Assembly (NCBI RefSeq): GCF_900459175.1
Contig: NZ_UHFA01000002.1
Location: forward strand, 1,178,001 to 1,242,000
Direction: 5' to 3'
Source of the DNA: Streptococcus downei MFe28
Lineage (GTDB): Bacteria; Bacillota; Bacilli; Lactobacillales; Streptococcaceae
DNA: 64,000 nucleotides
In this document: positions 7,987 through 18,990 of the stretch, one piece after another
Layout: each line of letters begins with the position of its first letter
Numbering within the stretch: position 1 is the stretch's first letter
Translations under genes and position numbers: made by a program
Notes under the pieces: generated by a model
What the model saw: only the letters and a program-made list of their open reading frames with translations
Databases searched by the model: none
Told to the model about the DNA's origin: nothing

Positions 7987-8940
7987 AGGACAAATCATCA
8001 AACGCCGAAGATTACAGTTGGGACCTGGTCCTGGGGAGTCGGTGGTTTCGCCGGTGGTGATGCCGTTTTTGGCAATCAATTAGACACCCAAGACCTGCAA
8101 GAGGTCTTCAATCAGGCAATCGCTTCAGGCCTCAATCTCTTTGATACGGCTTATGCCTATGCCAATGGCCAATCGGAAAGAATCTTGGGAGAGTTAATCG
8201 CCCAAGTCGGTCGGGATAAGGTCTTAATTTCTGATAAATTTACGCCTGGTATGCAAAACGATGAGGTAGAAAATCCTGTCATTGAGATGCTGGAGGGTTC
8301 CTTGGAACGTTTAGGGACCGATTTTATTGATATTTACTGGATTCATAATGCAGCTGATGTTGAGCGCTGGACACCCCTTTTGGTAGATTCGGTTAAGACT
8401 GGTAAAATTGGTCGGATTGGGGTTTCTAATCACAGTCTGGCTCAGGTCAAACGGGTTCAGGAAATTCTAGCACCTGCTGGTCTCAAAATTTCAGCTGTGC
8501 AAAACCATTTCAGCCTCCTTTATCGGACATCCATTGATGATGGCCTTCTGGACTACTGTCTGGAAAATGACATCCAATTCTTTTCCTACATGGTCTTGGA
8601 ACAAGGGGCCCTTTCTGGTAAATACGATGAAAATCACCTTCTACCAGCTGATTCTAACCGTGGTAAAACCTACAATCCCCTCTTTCCAGCTCTAAAAGAC
8701 CTCCTAGCTGGCTTAAAAGAGATTGCTGACAAGTACCATGACTCTCCAGCTCAAATTGCGACAGCCTGGGCCATTGATAAGGGGACAACCCCAATCTTAG
8801 GGATGACTAAGGTTGCTCAAGTGGAAGATGCAGCTCAAGTCTCGGCCATTCAGTTGAACCAGGAAGAAGTCGACCACTTGGAAAACCTGGCTACAGCATC
8901 AGGAGTTGACACCAAAGGTGGCTGGGAAGGCCAAGCCTAG
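7987..8940 (+). pseudogene. Aldo/keto reductase that has lost its start codon
   Basis: The frame encoding an NADP-dependent aldo/keto reductase reads well back to TNHQTPKITVGTWSWGVGG, but the codon just before it, at 7987-7989, is AGG where ATG is expected. No ATG, GTG or TTG occurs in frame until TTG 8185, which would remove the first strand and the catalytic Asp-Tyr (FDTAYAYANG). A ribosome site (AAAAGGAATAA, 7969-7979) stands at a sensible distance from the lost start. Catalytic Lys (ISDKF) and His (WIHN) remain. Full length would be about 317 residues. Initiation at ATA (7975 or 7978) cannot be ruled out. Confidence 0.75.
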
Positions 8941-8957
8941 TAAACTGTAAAAATCAA

Positions 8958-9097
8958 CACGACAATTTGCTGGCTCTAGCTTGCCCCCTATCCCTGTCTT
9001 GAGTCGCTTACTGGCCAAGCTTGATTGGCTGACCCTTAAGTTGCTCGGCCTCAAGGTGACTCGGCTTAGTTCCCACTACTCTGTTTTTATGCTATAA
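8958..9097 (+). pseudogene. Possible C-terminal gene fragment
   Basis: One frame reads LPPIPVLSRLLAKLDWLTLK followed by LLGLKVTRLSSHYSVFML and a TAA at 9095-9097. It has protein-like composition and no start or ribosome site. It may be the tail of a deleted gene; the family is not recognised. Confidence 0.25.
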
Positions 9098-9103
9098 AAC
9101 CAA

Positions 9104-9145
9104 GCTCTTAGTCCTTCTCTCAAGTAGAAGTCTAAGAGTTTTTTG
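9104..9145 (+). terminator. Rho-independent terminator
   Basis: Arms CTCTTAG (9105-9111) and CTAAGAG (9132-9138) followed by six T residues. It closes the TetR-controlled operon. Confidence 0.7.
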
Positions 9146-9162
9146 TCTGAAAGGAGAATCTT

Positions 9163-9627
9163 ATGTCAAAAACTTTAGTGCTTTATTTTTCCATGACTGG
9201 AAATACCAAACGGGTGGCACAAAAAATTGCCCATCGTCTACAGGCCGATACCTATGAAATCCAGGCTCAAGTACCCTACAGTCAGGCTGATTTGACCTGG
9301 ACCAATGATACTTGTCGAGCCAACCAGGAACAAAATGATCCTAAGAGTCGGCCCGCCTTTGCAGGTTCCCTCCCTGATCTTTCTGGCTATGATACCATTA
9401 TTATTGGCCATCCCATCTGGTGGGGCATTCCTCCAAGGATTATTCAGACGGTTCTTGATAAACTGAATTTAACTGGCAAGACAATCGCTAGCTTTGCCAC
9501 CTCGGGTGGTTCCATCTATGCCCAATCCCAGGAGCTTCTGACTCAGGAAGTAGGAAAAAATCTGCTTCCAGGCCGTGTCCTCTCTAGCGATGCTTCAATT
9601 GCTAGCTGGTTGCAAACCTGGGCCTAA
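9163..9627 (+). CDS. Flavodoxin family protein
   Basis: A 154-residue single-domain flavoprotein starting at ATG 9163 behind AAAGGAG. The phosphate-binding loop is clear at the N-terminus (FSMTGNTKRVAQKIA). The FMN-facing GHPIWWGIPPRIIQ and the late FATSGGSIYAQS loop match the Flavodoxin_4 group. It probably carries electrons or reduces small substrates with FMN. It stands alone between a terminator and the DXS-like gene. Confidence 0.85.
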   Translation: MSKTLVLYFSMTGNTKRVAQKIAHRLQADTYEIQAQVPYSQADLTWTNDTCRANQEQNDPKSRPAFAGSLPDLSGYDTIIIGHPIWWGIPPRIIQTVLDKLNLTGKTIASFATSGGSIYAQSQELLTQEVGKNLLPGRVLSSDASIASWLQTWA

Positions 9628-9708
9628 AGTCCTAAACTGAAGCTGGACAGCCAAGGTTGGACAGCCTCATTTCTCTAATCCGACGACCAAGATTGAAAGG
9701 AAGAATCT

Positions 9709-11466
9709 ATGTTAGAAAAAATCCAATCCCCGGCAGACTTGAAAAAACTCTCTCAAGACCAATTAGAAGAAGTAGTGGTGGAGGCTAGACAGGCCCTCTT
9801 GGAGAAAACCAGTCACCACGGTGGACACAATGGACCCAACTTTGGTGTGGTTGAAATGACCGTGGCTCTCCACTATGTTTTTGACTCCCCTCGTGACAAG
9901 TTCATTTTTGACGTCTCCCACCAATCTTATGTTCATAAGATGTTGACGGGACGGGCTCAAGCCTTCTTGGATCCTGATCACTATGATGATGTATCAGGTT
10001 ATACCAATCCCAGGGAAAGCGAGCACGACCTCTTCACCATCGGCCATACCTCAACCTCTTTGGCTTTAGCATCAGGCGTGGCCAAGGCTAGGGATCTCAA
10101 GGGTCAAAAGTCCAATGTTGTCGCCATCATCGGTGATGGTTCCCTGTCAGGTGGTCAGGCCTACGAGGGTCTCAATCAAATCGCCACAACTGGGACCAAT
10201 ACCATCGTTATCGTCAACGATAATGACCAGTCCATCGCTGTAAATCCTAAAGGTGGTATCTACACAGCCCTGCGGACCTTGCGGGAGACAAATGGACAAG
10301 CCCAGGATAATCTCTTTAAGGCCCTAGGTTTTGATTATTACTATTTGGATAAGGGAAATGACTTAGCCTCTCTGATTGCCCTCTTCCAAGAGGTCAAAGA
10401 TAGTGACCACCCTGTTCTCCTCCATATTCATACCCAGAAGGGTCACGGCGTTACCTTTATGGAAGAAAATCGGGAAGCCTTCCATGCTGGCGGTCCCTTC
10501 AATCCTGAAACGGGCCAATACCTAAGAGGTAATTCAGGACCGAATTACAATTCTATCACAGGCGACTTCCTGCTCAAGAAGATGAAGGAGGATCCAACTG
10601 TCATTGCGGTCAATGCTGGAACCCCTATGTTCCTCTTTTCTCAGGAGCAAAGGCAAGAAGCTGGCCAACAATTTGTTAATGTCGGAATTGCGGAACAAGA
10701 AGCAGCGACCATGTCAACGGGTCTGGCCAAAAATGGGGCCAAGCCTGTCTGGTACGTGGCTTCCACCTTTATGCAAAGGACCTATGACCAATGGTGGCAC
10801 GATATTGCCCTCAATAATCAGTCAGTAACGGTTCTGGTTCACTCGGCCTCGGTCAATGCTATGAACGATGAAAGTCACCTGGGCTTCTTTGATATTCCCT
10901 TCCTCAGCCATATCCCTAATATAGTCTATCTGGCTCCAACCAATAAGGAAGAGCACCTAGCCATGTTGGATTGGGCCATTGAACAAAAGGACCATCCCGT
11001 TGCCATTCGGGTACCTGTCGGTCCCCTTGAGGAAACTGGTCAACCCGACCAGACAGATTATTCTATTTTAAATAAGAATCAGGTCACCCAAGAGGGCTCC
11101 CAAGTTGCTATTTTTGGTCTAGGGAATTTCTACGGTCTTGCCCAAGAAGTGGCCAAGACTCTGGAAGACCAGCATGGAATCAAGGCTACCCTAGTCAATC
11201 CTAAATTTATCACGGGTCTGGACAAGGGGCTTCTAGATTCTCTATCCGCCAAGCATCAACTGGTGGTAACCTTGGAGGATGGTCTCTTGGAAGGTGGCTA
11301 CGGTCAAACCATTGCCAGTTATCTGGGTAATACTGATATTAAGGTCCAAAATTATGGTATTGATAAGCATTTCCACGACCGCTATGACCGTCAAGAGCTG
11401 ATGGCTAAAAATGGCCTTAGTGTGGATACTATCGTTAAGAATATTTTGCAAACACTTGCTAACTAG
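9709..11466 (+). CDS. Orphan 1-deoxy-D-xylulose-5-phosphate synthase-like transketolase-family enzyme
   Basis: A 585-residue thiamine-diphosphate enzyme, a little shorter than typical DXS. It shows the DXS N-terminal signature (VALHYVFDSPRDKFIFDVSH), the thiamine/Mg2+ motif GDGSLSGGQAYEGLN...NDND, and the pyrimidine-domain glutamate in VGIAEQEAATMSTG followed by STFMQRTYDQW. A C-terminal transketolase domain ends with LEDGLLEGGYGQT. Streptococci normally make isoprenoids by the mevalonate route. No other MEP-pathway gene is present here, so this is probably an orphan paralogue whose product or true substrate is unknown. It starts at ATG 9709 with GAAAGGAAG upstream. Confidence 0.8.
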   Translation: MLEKIQSPADLKKLSQDQLEEVVVEARQALLEKTSHHGGHNGPNFGVVEMTVALHYVFDSPRDKFIFDVSHQSYVHKMLTGRAQAFLDPDHYDDVSGYTNPRESEHDLFTIGHTSTSLALASGVAKARDLKGQKSNVVAIIGDGSLSGGQAYEGLNQIATTGTNTIVIVNDNDQSIAVNPKGGIYTALRTLRETNGQAQDNLFKALGFDYYYLDKGNDLASLIALFQEVKDSDHPVLLHIHTQKGHGVTFMEENREAFHAGGPFNPETGQYLRGNSGPNYNSITGDFLLKKMKEDPTVIAVNAGTPMFLFSQEQRQEAGQQFVNVGIAEQEAATMSTGLAKNGAKPVWYVASTFMQRTYDQWWHDIALNNQSVTVLVHSASVNAMNDESHLGFFDIPFLSHIPNIVYLAPTNKEEHLAMLDWAIEQKDHPVAIRVPVGPLEETGQPDQTDYSILNKNQVTQEGSQVAIFGLGNFYGLAQEVAKTLEDQHGIKATLVNPKFITGLDKGLLDSLSAKHQLVVTLEDGLLEGGYGQTIASYLGNTDIKVQNYGIDKHFHDRYDRQELMAKNGLSVDTIVKNILQTLAN

Positions 11467-11520
11467 TTGGGGTTGAGTCTGGGGCAGGCCCCCATGAAGG
11501 TTTTGCTTTTCTCCCCAACT
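11465..11520 (+). repeat. Inverted repeat directly after the DXS-like gene
   Basis: Arms AGTTGGGG (11465-11472, overlapping the stop codon) and CCCCAACT (11513-11520) enclose a smaller GGGG/CCCC stem. There is no T run, so it is a weak candidate for a terminator or an mRNA 3' stabiliser. Confidence 0.45.
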
Positions 11521-11690
11521 ACTATCTTGAAAGACTGTGGATTAGAAATCAAGAGATTGTCTATTGGTCTTTTTATACGTAATCTTCCAAGATTACACAT
11601 TTTTATGGGTGAGGGCAAAGTCATCATAGGTGTCTGTCCTAGTCTCTAGCGTAACCTACGATAAACAATTCTAGAAAGGAAGTAGGATTT

Positions 11691-12620
11691 ATGCAAACTA
11701 TTTCTATTGTCAATGATCCACAAGCTGTTCCAGAAATTGTACAAGGATGCATGCGCATGCCTGATTTAAGCGATCAAGATGCTGCTCAAGTTATTAAAAC
11801 AGCCTATGAAGCTGGTATTACCTTCTTTGATCATGCCACTTGTTATGGAGAAGATGGGGCTGATGAACGTAAATTTGGTCAAGCCTTTAAGCTAACTGGC
11901 CTCAAGCGAGAAGATATTTTCCTACAATCAAAATGTGGCTTACGTTTTGAACGTCAGGAATTCGATTGGACCAAGGAAAATATTTTAGCTAGTGTGGATG
12001 AAAGTTTGGAACATCTGCAAACCGGTTATCTGGATTCCCTATTGCTTCACAGACCGGATCTTATCTTTGATCCAAAAGAAGTAGCCCAAGCCTTTGATGA
12101 GTTAGAACGTACAGGGAAGGTCCGTTATTTTGGTGTTAGCAACTTAATGCCTCTGCAAATTGAACTCCTTAAAAAGTACGTTAAGTAGCCCCTTATTTTT
12201 AACCAACTACAGCTTTCTTTGGAGCAGTCTCAATTGATTGATCAGCCACTTTATATGAATAATAAGGAGACTGATATGTCTATCAATCGTGATGGTGATG
12301 CACTAGACTATTGTCGCTTGCACGACATCACCATTCAGGCTTGGTCTCCGCTTCAATCTGGTTTCTTTAAAGGAACCTTCCTTGATAATCCGAAATTTCC
12401 AGAATTAAATACAGTCTTGGAAAAATTTGCTCAGCGTGAAGGGATGACAAAGGCTGCTATCGCTTTAGCCTGGATTTTACGCCACCCAGCCAAGATGCAG
12501 GTTATTATTGGCAGTATGAATCCACAGCACATTGAGGAAGCCGCTCAGGCTGGTAAAGTTAACCTTTCCCACCACGATTGGTATGAACTCTATCTGGCTG
12601 CTGGAAAATATTTACCATAA
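11691..12620 (+). pseudogene. Aldo/keto reductase (YdhF/YcsN type), nonsense mutation
   Basis: Starts at ATG 11691 behind AAAGGAAG. Residues 1-165 cover the first half of the barrel (FDHATCYGEDGADE with the catalytic Asp and Tyr; LQSKCGLRF with Lys; LLLHRPD with His). A TAG at 12186-12188 stops it. The same frame then continues unbroken (PLIFNQLQLSLEQSQLIDQP) to 12620, including the NADP-binding IIGSMNPQHIEEA segment. A single CAG to TAG change explains the break. Full length is 309 codons. It is the third broken aldo/keto reductase in 7 kb. Confidence 0.85.
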
Positions 12621-12648
12621 ACAAGACTAGTCCTGTTCGGATGAATAG

Positions 12649-13233
12649 GGCTTTTATCAGTTCATATGGGTGTGGTACAGGGGCAGAAACCCTAAGGAGC
12701 AACTCGTTGCCTTGGCAGAAGTGATTCGTCAGGCCTGGAGGAATTATAGCGATCCAGAGGTGGATATTCTTGCCTTTAGCCAAGAGGAGCCTCATCACAC
12801 GGTGATCCCTATTGCCAGAAAACGTCAAGGGCAATTCGAGTTGGACATCGTCTTACGGGATAACCATACCTCTGAGCAATTTCCTGACGGGGTCTACCAT
12901 CCTCACGCCGATGTTCAGCATATCAAAAAGGAAAATATTGGCTTGATTGAGGTCATGGGCTTGGCAATCCTCCCTCCTCGTTTAAAAGAAGAGCTAGCAG
13001 AGGTTGAAAACTACCTGACAAACCAGTATAATGAAATAGCTGACTATCATAAGGACTGGGCGGGTGACTTGAAAAAGTCCTTGGTCATCAATCCAGATAA
13101 TGTTCATCAGCTTGTCCAAGAGGCTATTGGTCAGGTCTTTGTCCGAGTTTTGGAAGATGCCGGGGTCTATAAGCGAACCCCAGAAGGTCAAGCTGCTTTT
13201 AAACGTTTTCTAGAGACAGTTGGGATTGAATAA
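12649..13233 (+). pseudogene. galT: C-terminal part of galactose-1-phosphate uridylyltransferase (class II)
   Basis: Open frame from 12649 (after a TAG) to 13233 with no ATG. GTG 12670 is the first possible start and lacks a ribosome site. The text [32 protein letters not shown] and [17 protein letters not shown] corresponds to the last roughly 190 residues of the about 490-residue Firmicute GalT. The N-terminal two thirds and galK, which normally precedes it, are absent, while galE follows, so a deletion has removed the front of a gal(K)TE operon. The 5' breakpoint lies just after the broken aldo/keto reductase, near 12620-12650. Confidence 0.85.
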
Positions 13234-13394
13234 ATGCAGAAAAGGTCCTTCTCCTGATTTTATTAAAAGGAGGGGCGAATTAAAGACTTGCTCTCGTGAA
13301 AAAGAACTCTTACATTCTAAGAGGTTTTCATGAGGCTGGGTTTCATGCAATAAAGAGAGAAAGGAAGGGCTTAGGCCCTAGTGTATCTGAAAAG

Positions 13395-14396
13395 ATGGCA
13401 ATTCTAGTTTTGGGAGGGGCTGGCTATATCGGCTCCCATATGGTGGATTATCTGGTCCAAAAGGGCCAAGAAGAGGTGGTCGTTGTTGACAGTCTGGTGA
13501 CTGGTCACCGAGCGGCTGTCCATCCATCTGCCAAGTTTTACCAAGGTGATTTAGCTGATCAAACCTTTATGCGTCAGGTTTTCAGTGAAAATCCTGACTT
13601 GGATGCTGTTATCCATTTTGCGGCCTTTTCTTTGGTGGCCGAATCTATGGAAAAACCGCTCAAGTATTTTGATAACAATACCGCTGGTATGATTAAGCTC
13701 TTGGAAGTCATGAATGAGTTTAACATCAAGCACTTTGTCTTTTCATCAACCGCAGCGACCTACGGTATCCCTGAAGAAATCCCTATTAAGGAAACAACCC
13801 CGCAAAAACCGATTAATCCCTATGGTGAAAGCAAGCTCATGATGGAGACCATCATGAAGTGGTCCGACCAGGCTTATGGGATTAAGTTCGTGCCCTTACG
13901 TTACTTCAATGTAGCTGGGGCTAAACCAGATGGATCAATTGGTGAGGACCATGGTCCAGAAACCCACCTACTGCCCATTATCCTTCAAGTAGCGCAAGGG
14001 GTTCGGGAAAAAATCATGATTTTTGGCGATGACTACAAGACGCCAGATGGCACCAACGTACGTGATTATGTCCATCCTTTTGACCTGGCCTCAGCCCATC
14101 TTTTAGCTCTTGACTATCTGCGTCAAGGCAATCCTTCAACGGCCTTCAATCTGGGGTCTGCAACAGGATTTTCTAATCTGCAAATCTTAGAAGCTGCCCG
14201 CAAGGTAACAGGTAAGGAAATTCCTGCTGAGAAGGCTGATCGCCGACCTGGCGACCCTGATACACTGGTTGCTGATTCAACTAAGGCTAGAGAAGTCTTG
14301 GGGTGGGCACCAGAATTTGACAATATCGAAAAAATCATCACAAGCGCCTGGGCTTGGCATTCCAGTCATCCCAAGGGCTATGATGATAGGGACTAA
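13395..14396 (+). CDS. galE: UDP-glucose 4-epimerase
   Basis: A 333-residue extended short-chain dehydrogenase. The NAD-binding GGAGYIGSH is at residues 7-15, the catalytic Ser/Thr region is FSSTAATYG and the YxxxK motif is YGESK. It interconverts UDP-glucose and UDP-galactose in the cytoplasm for galactose use and envelope sugars. I chose ATG 13395 because homologues begin with this [13 protein letters not shown]; the in-frame upstream GTG at 13296 would add 33 unfamiliar residues. The gene is intact although galT in front of it is truncated, so its remaining role is probably UDP-galactose supply. A strong terminator follows. Confidence 0.93.
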   Translation: MAILVLGGAGYIGSHMVDYLVQKGQEEVVVVDSLVTGHRAAVHPSAKFYQGDLADQTFMRQVFSENPDLDAVIHFAAFSLVAESMEKPLKYFDNNTAGMIKLLEVMNEFNIKHFVFSSTAATYGIPEEIPIKETTPQKPINPYGESKLMMETIMKWSDQAYGIKFVPLRYFNVAGAKPDGSIGEDHGPETHLLPIILQVAQGVREKIMIFGDDYKTPDGTNVRDYVHPFDLASAHLLALDYLRQGNPSTAFNLGSATGFSNLQILEAARKVTGKEIPAEKADRRPGDPDTLVADSTKAREVLGWAPEFDNIEKIITSAWAWHSSHPKGYDDRD

Positions 14397-14407
14397 CCTA
14401 AAGACTA

Positions 14408-14448
14408 TAAAAACTCCTGAGCCACTTTGTGCGGCTGAGGAGTTTTTT
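14408..14448 (+). terminator. Rho-independent terminator
   Basis: A long perfect stem, AAAACTCCTGAGCC paired with GGCTGAGGAGTTTT, ends in a T run. Confidence 0.9.
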
Positions 14449-14563
14449 AATCGCCAAGCTTTCTAAAATTCTAATAGAACTAGACTGGCTTTTTTGCCTT
14501 CCCCTAGGCATCAATTACTAACGACTGGGATGATACGACTAACGATAAAATTTGCGAATTCTC

Positions 14564-14592
14564 TTGTCTAACTTACTTAAAAACGGTATAGT
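14564..14592 (+). promoter_or_regulatory. dexB promoter
   Basis: TTGTCT (14564-14569) and TATAGT (14587-14592) at exactly 17-bp spacing, about 40 bases before the dexB start. Confidence 0.75.
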
Positions 14593-14600
14593 AGTGGGTG

Positions 14601-16247
<1,647 letters not shown>

Positions 16248-16555
16248 CCTTAGGAGCATAGAATTTAAAAAAACTGAAGGAAAATTGTTCTTCTTCACTC
16301 AAAGAAGACCTGATAAATCTCCTAGCTGGCTCCAGCTATGATAATCCTCACACCCCCAAAAGAACCAGACGACAAATGAGTCGCCTGGTTTTCTTTCTAG
16401 TAAAGACTTGCAAAAAGCTTTCGGCAGTAGTAGGCTAAGGTTAGCGATAACCACTAGGGATATCTGCCTGGTGGAATAGTAGAGAGAGCAGCTGGATTTA
16501 TATGGGAATTTCCTGTCCATGGCCATTCAGCTTGCTCTCATAGAAAGAGGTTATT
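16248..16555. other. Intergenic region with terminator-like hairpin
   Basis: AACCAGACGAC and GTCGCCTGGTT (16363-16390) form a stem with one mismatch followed by TTTCTTT. It ends dexB transcription. Nothing else recognisable was seen; the next gene has GAAAGAGG as ribosome site. Confidence 0.6.
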
Positions 16556-17065
16556 ATGTCACCTTTAGAATTATCATTTAGCACCCTAGAACGGGCTCAA
16601 GAACGTTTTTTAGAAACCCTAGACCAAATGACAGTAGCAGAAGCCAATACCATGCCCAAGCCCTTGATTAAATCAGTTACTTGGCTTATTTGGCATTCGA
16701 GTCGAGTTTTGGATTATCAAATCTCCCCTCTGGCAGGCCTGCCACAACTCTATGAGGCTGCTGGCTTTAAAGAAAGATTTAATCTTGACCTGCCCGATGA
16801 TACGCAAGACTGGTGCCACACTCCTCAAGAAGCGGCCAAGGTAGTCGTTTTTGATAAAGAGCTTCTCAAGGACTATTTACAAGCAACTATGGAGCGGACC
16901 AAGACTTACTTTGCCCAATTGGATGAAGCCAGTCTAGCCGACATTATCGACCGCAACTGGACACCTGCGGTTACCCGAGGAGTTAGGCTTGTTTCAACAG
17001 TAGATGACATCGTCATGCATTCAGGTCAAGCCGTTTACACCCGTCGCTTAGTCATTGGTAAGTAG
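16556..17065 (+). CDS. DinB/YfiT-like four-helix protein
   Basis: A 169-residue helical protein. The histidines that usually bind a metal in DinB_2-like domains are visible in WLIWHSS (about residue 48) and in the C-terminal DDIVMHSGQAVYTRR (about 157). Family members include thiol S-transferases and many proteins of unknown reaction. It is cytoplasmic, with no signal. It starts at ATG 16556. The rarA start follows after 22 bases with its own AGGAGG, so the two may be co-transcribed. The function is unknown. Confidence 0.7.
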   Translation: MSPLELSFSTLERAQERFLETLDQMTVAEANTMPKPLIKSVTWLIWHSSRVLDYQISPLAGLPQLYEAAGFKERFNLDLPDDTQDWCHTPQEAAKVVVFDKELLKDYLQATMERTKTYFAQLDEASLADIIDRNWTPAVTRGVRLVSTVDDIVMHSGQAVYTRRLVIGK

Positions 17066-17087
17066 CGTAAAATTAGGAGGAAGTCCC

Positions 17088-18437
17088 ATGCCTCAAACTT
17101 CGCTTTTTGATGCAGATATGCAAAAGTCTGCTCCCCTGGCCAGTCGTATGCGCCCCCAAAGTCTGGATGACTTCGTTGGTCAGGAACATCTGGTCGGTCA
17201 AGGAAAGTTTCTGCGAGAAATGATTGAGAAAGACCAGGTGTATTCCATGATTTTCTGGGGGCCACCAGGGGTTGGTAAGACGACCTTGGCAGAAATCATT
17301 GCCAAGAAGACCAATGCTAAATTTATCACCTTTAGTGCTGTTATGAATGGCATCAAGGAAATCCGGACCATTATGAATGAAGCCGAAGAAAATCGCAGTT
17401 TTGGTGAGAAGACCATTGTCTTTATTGATGAAATTCATCGCTTTAACAAGGCCCAGCAGGATGCTTTCTTACCTTATGTTGAAAAGGGTAGCATCATCCT
17501 GATTGGAGCCACGACAGAAAATCCTTCCTTTGAGGTCAATTCCGCCCTCCTATCTAGGGCGCGGGTCTTCGTCCTTAAGCCCTTGGCCAAGGGAGACATT
17601 TTAAATCTCCTCAAGCGAGTCCTTCGCTCAGAGGATGCCTTTCCTGGTATCATGGTCGAAATTTCTGACGAGCTCTTGGAAAGACTTGCGGCCTATGCCG
17701 ATGGAGATGCTAGAACTGCCCTCAATACATTGGAAATGTTGGTATTAAATAGTGATAAGGAAGACGATAAGGTCACAATTAGGGAAGAACTGCTGACGGA
17801 CCTCCTTGGCACTAAGACCCTCCAGTATGATAAGGATGGCGAAGATCACTATAATATTATCTCGGCTCTACATAAGTCTATGCGCAATAGCGATGCCGAC
17901 TCCGCCGTCTACTGGCTGGGCCGAATGCTGGCAGGTGGTGAGGACCCCGTCTATATTGCTCGTCGCCTGGTGCGTTTTGCTAGTGAAGATATTGGTTTGG
18001 CTGATAATAATGCCCTCAACCTAGCTATCAATGTTTTTCAAGCCTGCCGATTTATTGGTTTACCTGAATGTGATGTCCATCTGACCCAGTGCGTGATTTA
18101 CCTCTCCTTAGCACCAAAATCCAATGCTACTTACAAGGCTCGTGTCGCCTCTCAAAAGGACATCAAAAAGACCCTCAACGAACCGGTTCCCCTGCATCTG
18201 AGAAATGCGACAATCAAGCTGATGAAAGAAGTGGGTTATGGCAAGGGCTACCAGCTAGCCCATTTCTATGATGATAAATTGACCACCATGCCAACTCGCC
18301 CTCAAAGCGTGGTAGATCATGTCTATTATCAACCGACCGACCAGGGAAATGAGGGTCGCATCAAAGACCGCCTTAACTATATCAAAGAATGGAAGGCTTC
18401 CCACTCCACCGACTTCCAAGCTGGTGAGGAGGAGTAG
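17088..18437 (+). CDS. rarA: Replication-associated recombination protein A (AAA+ ATPase)
   Basis: A 449-residue AAA+ protein of the RarA/MgsA/WRNIP1 family, related to clamp-loader subunits, that acts at stalled replication forks. Walker A is GPPGVGKTTLA (about 57-67), Walker B is VFIDEIHRFNKAQQD, sensor 1 is IGATTENPSFEVN, and the C-terminal tetramerisation domain contains PVYIARRLVRFASEDIGLAD. I chose ATG 17088 because AGGAGG precedes it at 17075-17080; the upstream GTG at 17055 lies inside the DinB-like gene. Full length for the family. Confidence 0.93.
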   Translation: MPQTSLFDADMQKSAPLASRMRPQSLDDFVGQEHLVGQGKFLREMIEKDQVYSMIFWGPPGVGKTTLAEIIAKKTNAKFITFSAVMNGIKEIRTIMNEAEENRSFGEKTIVFIDEIHRFNKAQQDAFLPYVEKGSIILIGATTENPSFEVNSALLSRARVFVLKPLAKGDILNLLKRVLRSEDAFPGIMVEISDELLERLAAYADGDARTALNTLEMLVLNSDKEDDKVTIREELLTDLLGTKTLQYDKDGEDHYNIISALHKSMRNSDADSAVYWLGRMLAGGEDPVYIARRLVRFASEDIGLADNNALNLAINVFQACRFIGLPECDVHLTQCVIYLSLAPKSNATYKARVASQKDIKKTLNEPVPLHLRNATIKLMKEVGYGKGYQLAHFYDDKLTTMPTRPQSVVDHVYYQPTDQGNEGRIKDRLNYIKEWKASHSTDFQAGEEE

Positions 18438-18990
18438 GGAGGTCTATAATTCTCCTCTCTAGATTTACTAAAGAAAGTAATAAAATGAACAAAAATCCTC
18501 TTTACGAGCTAATGAAAATGTCATGCTTTCTTTGAGCAACTCCATTGCTGGAAAGGAGGCCTTGCAAATGGGCGCACCTTAGACGTCTTACTTACCATCG
18601 GAGTGAATGTGGTATCCGGTATTCTGCTCTACTTCATTGACAAATGGTTGGATGGTAAGGACAATTAGCATTGTCAGCCTCAAGCACCCCTTAATCTGAA
18701 AAGAAGGTAAAAAAAGCCTCAAGGAACCGGCATTCCTTGGGGCTTTGGTGTTGCAATGAGCACTACCTTAGTGATTAAAAAGGATATCGTCTTAAATCTA
18801 TTCTGTCAAGAAATTTGAAATCTTCATCCCTTTTCAAAAAGTACCTTGGCGCTTAATGGCATGGCTTAACCTCCAGTTCTTTCTTAAGTTTATTCTAACC
18901 CAGTTGTATCATTTCGTATATACTAAAGCTTACACTTAGTCAAATTTCAAACCCGCCAGGATTCAACCTGATGGGGTCTTTAGAACAAGC
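18438..18990. other. Intergenic region with possible small membrane peptide and terminator
   Basis: Around 18588-18668 one frame reads DVLLTIGVNVVSGILLYFID then KWLDGKDN and a TAG. This hydrophobic, positively ended peptide resembles small membrane peptides of streptococci, but there is no good start and stops lie upstream. The rest holds the terminator described separately; nothing else was found. Confidence 0.3.
18712..18750 (+). terminator. Rho-independent terminator
   Basis: AAAGCCTCAAGGAA and TTCCTTGGGGCTTT pair along 14 positions with one wobble around a CCGGCA loop. Confidence 0.75.

Noticed and set aside
11467..11649. A 60-codon frame after the DXS-like gene
   Set aside because: It begins in a hairpin region, has no ribosome site and no recognisable features.
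13296..13394. N-terminal extension of galE by 33 codons
   Set aside because: The extension has no similarity to epimerases, and the family start coincides with ATG 13395.
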